NCBI GenBank assembly: GCA_023379725.1
Contig: JAMCPC010000041.1
Coordinates: 1 to 5,529 of the forward strand
Reading direction: 5' to 3'
Length of the DNA stretch: 5,529 bases
Source of the DNA: Actinomycetota bacterium
GTDB taxonomy: Bacteria; Actinomycetota; Acidimicrobiia; Acidimicrobiales; JAMCPL01
Part shown: positions 1 to 3,852 of the stretch, one piece after another
How the letters are laid out: each line of letters starts with the position of its first letter
Position numbering within the stretch: the stretch's first letter is position 1
The notes under the pieces: generated by a model
Databases searched by the model: none
What the model saw: only the letters and a program-made list of their open reading frames with translations
What the model was told of the DNA's origin: nothing
Translations under genes and position numbers: made by a program

Positions 1-130
1 CCTGGATTGCGATGCAGGTTGCTGGGTGGGAGCTGACGACTTCCTGGGGCTATCGGAGGAAGTCACCACGACAGTATCAGCCTGATTGGCTTTCGACCAC
101 TGCCGGTCATTTCGATCCTGATTATCCCGA
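1..130. other. Left-edge segment downstream of the glycosyltransferase; no assignable gene
   Basis: No gene can be assigned here. On the minus strand a frame beginning with GTG at 69 or 66 stays open to the window edge and would give a Ser/Pro/Gln-rich start (VTSSDSPRKSSAPTQQ...), which could be the low-complexity N-terminus of a following gene. Its ribosome binding site is poor. On the plus strand a frame open from base 2 stops at TGA 83-85 and could equally be the last 27 codons of an incoming gene. No terminator hairpin with a T-run is visible after the glycosyltransferase stop. Confidence 0.3.
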
Positions 131-1639
131 TCAACGGCCGGCACTGCAATACTCTTCTCGATCTTGATGATTCTGAGCAGCAACCACATAGTCCAGTGCC
201 TCTATGAAATCTCTGGCAGCTGCTGCCCAAGTATATCGTAGCGAGCACCAGTTGGCAACCATGCCCATGTTGTATGATAAGTCATTCCCGGTTACCAGGC
301 GATGGCATGCAATTGCGAAATCTTCGGGAGAGGTGCTTTCAATGAGAAATCCGTTACGTCCATCATCTATCAGGCTGCTCAATCCACCCACTGCACGCGC
401 CACAACCGGGGTACCGCAGGCCATAGATTCCAAAGCAACCAGCCCAAAGGATTCAGATTCGCTGGGAACCAAACATACATCTGCTGCGCGATAATAACTG
501 GATAGGATCTCATGTGGAACCGGTGGAATAAACTTTACATACCCACTCAGTCCCAATCTGTCTACCAGCTCATGAAGACCCCTGGTATAACGCTCTCCAT
601 CCGTACCACTGGGTCCACCTATCAGCACCAGCCTGGCACGATGGCCCCCTTTCATGGTATGAAGTACATTCAGCGTCTTAATAGCAATATGAGCTCCTTT
701 CAGCGACTGCAGCCTACCTGCAAACAGAAGCAACGGATCACTCTGCTCAGCTTGAGTAAGCCCGATAGCTCGCCTGGCCTGCATCTTCTCGCCAGGCTGG
801 AAAAAGGCGTGATCCACCCCCGGAGTTACAATACTGATCTTACCAGGTGCCGCATCGTATAAATCACGAAGTTCGCCAGCTTCCGTCGATGTAGCAACGG
901 TAAGCAAATCTGCAGCGCGTACTATTTCGAACTCTGCCTCTATTCGCTGACGTGAATCGTCGTTCCTGACCCGGGAAAGCGTATGGAAAGTACAGACCAG
1001 CGGAACCCCTAAAATCTGGCGTAACGACATCCCAGCAATACCAGACAACCAGTAGTTAGCATATACTGCCTGTGGTAAATAAACACCCATTGCCAGGTTA
1101 TCTGCAACTGATCGGGTAAACTCACCTACCAACCCGTAAAGTGCCTCCCTACCTACAGGTGCCAGTGGACCCGCACTAACGTAGTTCACCCTGAAACCGG
1201 GTTCTACCTCTTGTACGCCAAGCTCATCAGCGCAAGTCGCCCTGGTATATACAGTACAATCAATGCCCTGATGAGCCAGTGCACTACAGAGAGCTTTCAC
1301 GTATACACTCATACCGCCGCCATCTCCCTCCCCCGGCTGGGCAAGCGGAGAAGCATGAAAACACAGAACTGCAATCCGACCGATATCTTCAGACGAACGA
1401 CCGCCAGCAAGCCTCTCCGCCAATGGCATGACGTTATCCTCTGCCTGGGAGTTCGGCGAACTCTCAAGAATAGAGGAACGCATAGCACGAGCGGAAAATG
1501 CGTCATGCGGCCAACAGGAACCTATAGAAGATGAGGAATACTTGGAGGTATCCACCAAAGGCATGGTTATTTGCGAGATAGGTACCTCATGTGAGGTTGT
1601 ACTAATTGACATGCTCAGATGACTGAGGTGCTTCATCAT
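131..1639 (-). CDS. GT4-family glycosyltransferase, MshA-like
   Basis: Probably a retaining GT-B glycosyltransferase that moves a sugar from a nucleotide-sugar donor to a small or envelope acceptor in the cytoplasm. The conserved domain starts near residue 87 (RIAVLCFHASPLAQPGEGDG), with the glycine-rich donor loop GDGGGMSVYV at 105-114, YANYWLSG at 193-200, TFHTLSRVRN around 217-226, the phosphate-binding FAGRLQSLKG (R309, K314), and the E-x7-E signature E396/E404 in ESFGLVALE. These match the MshA/sucrose-synthase-like branch of GT4; acceptor and donor cannot be fixed from sequence. Last gene of the minus-strand operon. The full frame (502 aa) overlaps the XRE gene by 38 nt and carries an 86-residue Ser-rich extension. 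Met71 (ATG at 1429-1427) has a better ribosome site (AGAGGA, 7-nt spacer) and gives 432 aa, closer to family length, so 131-1429 may be the true gene. I am sure of the family and unsure of the start. Confidence 0.9.
   Translation of the reverse strand: MMKHLSHLSMSISTTSHEVPISQITMPLVDTSKYSSSSIGSCWPHDAFSARAMRSSILESSPNSQAEDNVMPLAERLAGGRSSEDIGRIAVLCFHASPLAQPGEGDGGGMSVYVKALCSALAHQGIDCTVYTRATCADELGVQEVEPGFRVNYVSAGPLAPVGREALYGLVGEFTRSVADNLAMGVYLPQAVYANYWLSGIAGMSLRQILGVPLVCTFHTLSRVRNDDSRQRIEAEFEIVRAADLLTVATSTEAGELRDLYDAAPGKISIVTPGVDHAFFQPGEKMQARRAIGLTQAEQSDPLLLFAGRLQSLKGAHIAIKTLNVLHTMKGGHRARLVLIGGPSGTDGERYTRGLHELVDRLGLSGYVKFIPPVPHEILSSYYRAADVCLVPSESESFGLVALESMACGTPVVARAVGGLSSLIDDGRNGFLIESTSPEDFAIACHRLVTGNDLSYNMGMVANWCSLRYTWAAAARDFIEALDYVVAAQNHQDREEYCSAGR
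1437..1442 (-). promoter_or_regulatory. Ribosome binding site for internal start Met71 of the glycosyltransferase
   Basis: AGAGGA on the minus strand lies 7 nt before the ATG at 1429-1427. The upstream candidate starts are weaker: the ATGATG at 1639-1634 has AGAGG directly abutting it, and the ATGs at 1612, 1564 and 1483 have no clear Shine-Dalgarno sequence. This site therefore argues that translation starts, or can also start, at Met71. Confidence 0.5.
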
Positions 1640-1997
1640 CCTCTACCCAATCATTCTCGCGACAGAACGATAAGTATATTCTGATCAATGCCTGCTTCTG
1701 CTCCTCACTAATACGATGATCCTCCAGTATAGATCGTACCAAGTCATGGTCGGTTCCCTGTGGCTCAAGTATGCCTGCCTGAATATACAACGTCTCTGCG
1801 GATATTCTAAGGGCTCGTGCTATCTGCTGGAGTATCTCGGCAGAGGGCTTACGTAATCCACGCTCTATCTGACTCAAATAGGGATTCGATATACCTGCCA
1901 ACTCAGAGAGTCTACGTAACGACATCCTGGCCGTACTGCGCTGTTCCCTGATAAAGGAACCCAAGTCGTGAAATCTATCTGGTAAGTCTTTAACCAT
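1602..1997 (-). CDS. XRE-family helix-turn-helix regulator (131 aa)
   Basis: A small cytoplasmic DNA-binding protein. Residues 12-66 form an XRE/Cro-C1 HTH domain, with the helix-turn-helix at about 25-47 (MSLRRLSELAGISNPYLSQI), the usual IERGLRKPS at 44-52, and a following helix ending in ALRISAETLYIQAGIL. The tail (about 85-114, DLVRSILEDHRISEEQKQAL...) is a short helical element seen in a common actinobacterial-type XRE subfamily, followed by an acidic end. There is no ligand-binding or peptidase domain, so any partner or inducer is unknown. The start codon is 9 nt after the stop of the RsiG-like gene and has no recognisable Shine-Dalgarno sequence, so translation is probably coupled to the gene before it. 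Third gene of the operon. It may autoregulate the operon or control a distant target; the sequence does not say which. Confidence 0.92.
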   Translation of the reverse strand: MVKDLPDRFHDLGSFIREQRSTARMSLRRLSELAGISNPYLSQIERGLRKPSAEILQQIARALRISAETLYIQAGILEPQGTDHDLVRSILEDHRISEEQKQALIRIYLSFCRENDWVEDDEAPQSSEHVN

Positions 1998-2006
1998 GCA
2001 AGCAGT

Positions 2007-2603
2007 TTAACCGGTAATCATGCCATGTCGTTCATCGACCAGGGAATCCACTGTTGCCAGTCCATCTTTATATCGTCTTGCTATCTCGCCCTCCAGGGAA
2101 TCCAGGATGCCGTGCAACGTACGCCTCTGGATGGACAGGCGTGATTCTATTGTGGCCAACTCCGAGAGAGCATCGGAAAGCTCTTCTGGATCAAGTGCTT
2201 GCAGACTGACCAACCGCTCTTCACTGATAATTGCGTTGAGTTCACTCATGATGTCACTGGTTCCAAAATCGGGTACGAAGTCAGGTGCAAAAGGCTTGGG
2301 CAATCTACCCGGCCCAGGCGGTCTGGAAGGACCCGCAGCCATTGCAGATGCCAGGTTCTCTATCAAATACCCCTCCTCTCGCAACAAATTGCTGGCATCG
2401 TCTGAAACATCATCAGAACGATTGAGTGCCGATCGGATCAAGTCCATACGTCCCTCTGTCATCCTGCGACCAAATGACAAGACGACCTCAACACGCTCGC
2501 ATTCGGTACGCATTTCCCTCAATCTTTGAATGTCGGCACGAGAAAGTTCGCTAAGATAATCCGGAGCCATTACCTTGGCAAACTCTTCTTCAAGCCAGTT
2601 CAT
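2007..2603 (-). CDS. rsiG: RsiG-like anti-sigma factor with two c-di-GMP-binding-type motifs
   Basis: In Streptomyces, RsiG holds the sporulation sigma factor WhiG inactive when bound to a cyclic-di-GMP dimer, using two helices that each carry E-x3-S-x2-R-x3-Q-x3-D. Both are recognisable here: E39, S43, R46, E50, D54 in the first helix (VLSFGRRMTEGRMDLI) and E153, S157, R160, H164, D168 in the second (ESRLSIQRRTLHGILDSL). The spacing is exact in both; the Q position is E in one and H in the other. The N-terminal VMAPDYLSEL (11-20), the Pro-rich linker (91-112) and the terminal RRYKDGLATVDSLVDE also look like this family, which older annotations often call an aerial mycelium formation protein. 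Length (198 aa) fits. Start: ATG overlaps the previous stop as ATGA and has GGAGA about 7 nt upstream. No sigma factor gene is in the window, so the WhiG partner is inferred. Family assignment comes from motif and spacing recognition, not from a search. Confidence 0.85.
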   Translation of the reverse strand: MNWLEEEFAKVMAPDYLSELSRADIQRLREMRTECERVEVVLSFGRRMTEGRMDLIRSALNRSDDVSDDASNLLREEGYLIENLASAMAAGPSRPPGPGRLPKPFAPDFVPDFGTSDIMSELNAIISEERLVSLQALDPEELSDALSELATIESRLSIQRRTLHGILDSLEGEIARRYKDGLATVDSLVDERHGMITG

Positions 2604-2896
2604 ATCAATTCTCCAGATATATCGCCATATCGATGATCAGCATCACCAAAAAAAGCTGTCATGCCAGCGCCAACTCCACTATCGGTAACAGGTACATTGC
2701 ATAGACCACACAAATCAGCAAGTGGATCAGCTATCAGTACCTCGCTCTGTATATACGACCCACACAACTTGCATTTACCGTATATGCCGCCTGATACTCG
2801 TTCCAGCGCTTCCGATATGTCAGCAAGTAGCTCCGATACACGTAAGATCTCTGCCTGTTCAGTCACAATCCCTGTCCCTACGGTATCATCTTCCAT
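2600..2896 (-). CDS. Small TraR/DksA-type C4 zinc-finger protein (98 aa)
   Basis: A zinc-binding protein of the TraR/DksA superfamily, some members of which bind RNA polymerase through the secondary channel. The C4 finger is complete: C42-x2-C45-x17-C63-x2-C66, the canonical DksA spacing, preceded by the typical ALERVSGGIYGKCKLCGSYI (30-49). A short helix (about 13-33) stands where E. coli DksA has its long coiled coil. At 98 residues against about 151 for E. coli DksA, the coiled-coil arm that reaches the polymerase active site is largely missing, so a DksA-like activity cannot be assumed. The C-terminus (67-98) is Gly/Asp-rich and unassigned. First gene of the operon; its stop overlaps the next start (ATGA). 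There is no Shine-Dalgarno sequence before ATG 2896; instead TATAAT lies 7 nt upstream, so the mRNA probably begins at the start codon. Confidence 0.88.
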   Translation of the reverse strand: MEDDTVGTGIVTEQAEILRVSELLADISEALERVSGGIYGKCKLCGSYIQSEVLIADPLADLCGLCNVPVTDSGVGAGMTAFFGDADHRYGDISGELI

Positions 2897-2933
2897 AAAA
2901 AAGATTATAGCCGCAACTGTATACGATTGGAAA
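2896..2933 (-). promoter_or_regulatory. Promoter of the zinc finger-rsiG-XRE-glycosyltransferase operon, predicted leaderless
   Basis: A perfect -10 hexamer TATAAT occupies 2909-2904 on the minus strand, followed by CTTTTTT and then the ATG at 2896, so a normal 7-nt discriminator places transcription start on the A of the start codon. A partial -35 (TTTCCA, 4 of 6) is at 2933-2928 with an 18-bp spacer. No Shine-Dalgarno sequence is present. Leaderless mRNAs are common in Actinomycetota and Chloroflexota-like lineages. Confidence 0.65.
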
Positions 2934-2952
2934 GCTACAAATAAAATCTACA

Positions 2953-2985
2953 CAGCGTATTAGTAGTGTATTAGCAGCGTATTAC
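2953..2985. repeat. Three tandem 11-bp direct repeats upstream of the operon promoter
   Basis: Three contiguous 11-bp units with consensus YAGYGTATTAG lie at 2953-2963, 2964-2974 and 2975-2985. Units 1 and 3 differ only in the last base. Relative to the predicted start at 2896 they cover about -57 to -89. An 11-bp period keeps each unit on nearly the same face of the helix, as in the direct-repeat sites bound by OmpR/PhoB-type response regulators. A role as an activator site is inferred from position and period only. Confidence 0.6.
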
Positions 2986-3019
2986 AAATAACTCTCTACG
3001 CTACTATTTTGACTATATC

Positions 3020-3053
3020 GCCTGTATGCACAGGCAACTCCAGGCTACCTGGA
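3020..3053 (-). terminator. Two tandem perfect hairpins after the MarR gene, probable terminator
   Basis: Reading on the minus strand just after the MarR stop, TCCAGG-TAG-CCTGGA (3053-3039) is followed 3 nt later by GCCTGT-GCAT-ACAGGC (3035-3020). Both have perfect 6-bp arms and short loops. There is no T-run after either, so this is not a textbook intrinsic terminator. Position between the end of marR and the next promoter region suggests termination or 3' end protection. Confidence 0.45.
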
Positions 3054-3058
3054 ATAAC

Positions 3059-3475
3059 CTAGTCAAGACCCTTCCACAGTGATTGGCCTTTTTGAGAGAG
3101 TCTCGCCAATTCCTCACGATGTAGAGCAGAAAGTTTCTCCAAAATACGATTTCCCTTGGGTGACAACCGCAGTCTTACAACTCTCCGATCATCGCTGTCT
3201 GCCTTCCTGATAAGCAACCCGGCCTTCTCTGCCCTATCAGCCAATCCCACCGCAGAGTGATGTCTCAATAGCAGGTACTCGGCTACATTGCTAATAGACG
3301 GGCCCTGCTGACCTGAATATCCTTTAACGGCCAGTAGCAACTCGTGCTGAGCCGGCGTAATTCCATTTTTCTTGGCTGCCTGCTCACTCCACCTGAGATA
3401 GTGCTTCAAACCAGTCTTCAGTTCCAGCAACCGCTGATAATCTTCATCTGTCAACTGTGAATTATTATTTGCCAT
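3059..3475 (-). CDS. MarR-family transcriptional regulator (138 aa)
   Basis: A winged-helix DNA-binding protein, expected to act as a dimer that leaves DNA on binding a small ligand. The helical dimer region is at about 8-55. The winged helix runs from about 59 to 108: SISNVAEYLLLRHHSAVGLA contains the recognition helix, and SDDRRVVRLRLSPKG (94-108) is the wing with the family's D-x-R signature. C-terminal helices (about 110-137) complete the dimer interface. Length is normal. The start ATG has TTGGAG with a 7-nt spacer, a good ribosome site. It is transcribed away from the nitronate monooxygenase-family gene across a 377-bp intergenic region with inverted repeats at both promoters, so control of itself and of that enzyme is the natural guess. 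No ligand can be named. A redox-sensing role is unlikely because the protein has no cysteine. Confidence 0.93.
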   Translation of the reverse strand: MANNNSQLTDEDYQRLLELKTGLKHYLRWSEQAAKKNGITPAQHELLLAVKGYSGQQGPSISNVAEYLLLRHHSAVGLADRAEKAGLLIRKADSDDRRVVRLRLSPKGNRILEKLSALHREELARLSQKGQSLWKGLD

Positions 3476-3520
3476 ATTATCGCTCCAAGTTAATAGTCGT
3501 GTCCATTACTGTCGTATAAA

Positions 3521-3550
3521 ATTATAGCGCACTTCGCGTAAAAGTGTAAT
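3521..3550 (-). promoter_or_regulatory. Predicted marR promoter
   Basis: A perfect TATAAT is at 3526-3521 on the minus strand. A weak -35 (ATTACA, 4 of 6) lies at 3550-3545 with an 18-bp spacer. The predicted start is near 3514, giving a leader of about 38 nt before the ATG at 3475. Confidence 0.55.
3530..3546. promoter_or_regulatory. Candidate MarR operator 1, within the marR promoter
   Basis: The inverted repeat CACTT-cgcgtaa-AAGTG lies between the -35 and -10 elements of the predicted marR promoter. A dimer bound here would block RNA polymerase, which fits the autorepression usual for MarR proteins. The arms are short (5 bp), so this is a candidate only. The half-site ACTT followed by CGCG recurs in operator 2. 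Confidence 0.4.
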
Positions 3551-3586
3551 CGCGAGGCAATAATACAGCCCGACCAGAGCTTTTAT

Positions 3587-3614
3587 CGAAGTTGTTGCCA
3601 CGAAGTTATTGCCA
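3587..3614. repeat. Tandem 14-bp direct repeat
   Basis: CGAAGTTGTTGCCA (3587-3600) is followed immediately by CGAAGTTATTGCCA (3601-3614), 13 of 14 bases identical. CGAAGT also occurs inverted inside candidate operator 1. The TTATTGCC of the second copy pairs with GGCAATAA at 3556-3563. It lies between the two divergent promoters, upstream of the rightward one. Confidence 0.6.
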
Positions 3615-3616
3615 GA

Positions 3617-3635
3617 ACTTTCGCGATAGGAAAGT
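3617..3635. promoter_or_regulatory. Candidate MarR operator 2, beside the rightward promoter
   Basis: ACTTTC-gcgatag-GAAAGT is an inverted repeat with perfect 6-bp arms and a 7-bp spacer. Like operator 1 it combines ACTT with CGCG and ends in AAGT. It ends just before a TTGACT (3637-3642) and 16 bp before the -35 of the flavoenzyme promoter. A MarR dimer here could hinder or assist polymerase; which one is not evident. Confidence 0.42.
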
Positions 3636-3650
3636 CTTGACTTACGAATT

Positions 3651-3678
3651 TTGACGCACGCAGTCAAACAAGTACAAT
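3651..3678 (+). promoter_or_regulatory. Predicted sigma-70-type promoter of the flavoenzyme gene
   Basis: TTGACG (3651-3656, 5 of 6) and TACAAT (3673-3678, 5 of 6) are separated by 16 bp. Transcription would start near 3685, leaving an unusually long untranslated leader of about 168 nt before the ATG at 3853. Confidence 0.6.
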
Positions 3679-3698
3679 GGTAAGCAGTGGTTCATCCT

Positions 3699-3820
3699 GT
3701 GCATAGCGTAACATGACTCGCCGCTTGGAAGTAGAGATAAAAATCGGTAAACTCCCAAGGCGTGTAGCACGACAGAGAATATGCCATCCGACCGATGGAA
3801 CCCATAGTTCTTGACAGGAC
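3699..3820 (+). promoter_or_regulatory. Foldable 5' leader of the flavoenzyme mRNA, class unknown
   Basis: The leader can form a stem from CGCC(gc)TTGG...GAG (3719-3736) with CTC-CCAA-GGCG (3752-3762), optionally closed by GTGC 3699-3702 with GCAC 3767-3770. A hairpin CCATC-cgacc-GATGG follows at 3784-3798. Two further hairpins compete with each other: GAAC 3798-3801 with GTTC 3807-3810, and GTTCT 3807-3811 with AGGAC 3816-3820. I do not recognise a known riboswitch class. The fold was made by eye without energy calculation. Confidence 0.3.
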
Positions 3821-3836
3821 AGACCACTCGATTAAG

Positions 3837-3845
3837 AAGGAGAGG
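3837..3845 (+). promoter_or_regulatory. Strong ribosome binding site fixing the flavoenzyme start at 3853
   Basis: AAGGAGAGG followed by a 7-nt spacer (TAATACA) leads to the ATG at 3853. This decides against the upstream in-frame TTG at 3811, which lacks a ribosome site and would add 14 residues unlike the family's N-terminus. Confidence 0.85.
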
Positions 3846-3852
3846 TAATACA

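Larger units (their letters stand above)
3476..3852. other. Divergent intergenic region between marR and the flavoenzyme gene
   Basis: A gene-free stretch of 377 bp. From left to right it holds the marR ribosome site and promoter, an inverted repeat over that promoter, a scattered inverted pair (GGCAATAA 3556-3563 with TTATTGCC 3606-3613), a tandem 14-bp repeat, a second inverted repeat, the rightward promoter, and a long foldable leader ending in the ribosome site of the flavoenzyme gene. TCGCGA occurs at 3550-3555 and 3621-3626. Individual elements are listed separately. Confidence 0.7.

Noticed and set aside
512..862. A 116-codon plus-strand frame inside the glycosyltransferase gene
   Set aside because: Lies antisense to the conserved GT-B C-terminal domain and resembles no protein family I know.
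131..1639. Naming the glycosyltransferase mshA
   Set aside because: Motifs fit MshA, but closely similar GT4 enzymes act on other acceptors, and no mycothiol pathway gene is in the window.
2020..2529. A 169-codon open frame on the plus strand opposite the RsiG-like gene
   Set aside because: Ser/Arg-rich antisense shadow; the minus-strand frame has the conserved motifs, a ribosome site and operon context.
2600..2896. Calling the small zinc-finger protein DksA outright
   Set aside because: The C4 finger matches, but the protein is only 98 residues and lacks the long coiled-coil arm and its acidic tip, so only superfamily membership is supported.
3577..3610. WhiG/FliA-like promoter on the minus strand (TAAC, then TTCGATAA about 14 nt later) pointing toward marR
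   Set aside because: It departs from TAAA-N15-GCCGATAA at both elements and in spacing, and it overlaps the tandem 14-bp repeat that explains part of the match. Too weak to call, though tempting given the RsiG-like gene.
3677..3706. A 9-codon ATG frame at the start of the flavoenzyme leader
   Set aside because: Its ATG overlaps the predicted -10 element, so it would lie upstream of the transcription start.
3811..3836. A perfect TTGACA -35 at 3811-3816
   Set aside because: No acceptable -10 lies 16-18 bp downstream; the region there is the ribosome binding site of the flavoenzyme gene.
3811..3852. Upstream in-frame TTG start for the flavoenzyme, adding 14 residues
   Set aside because: No ribosome site before it, the added residues are unlike the family, and ATG 3853 has a near-ideal Shine-Dalgarno sequence at the right distance.
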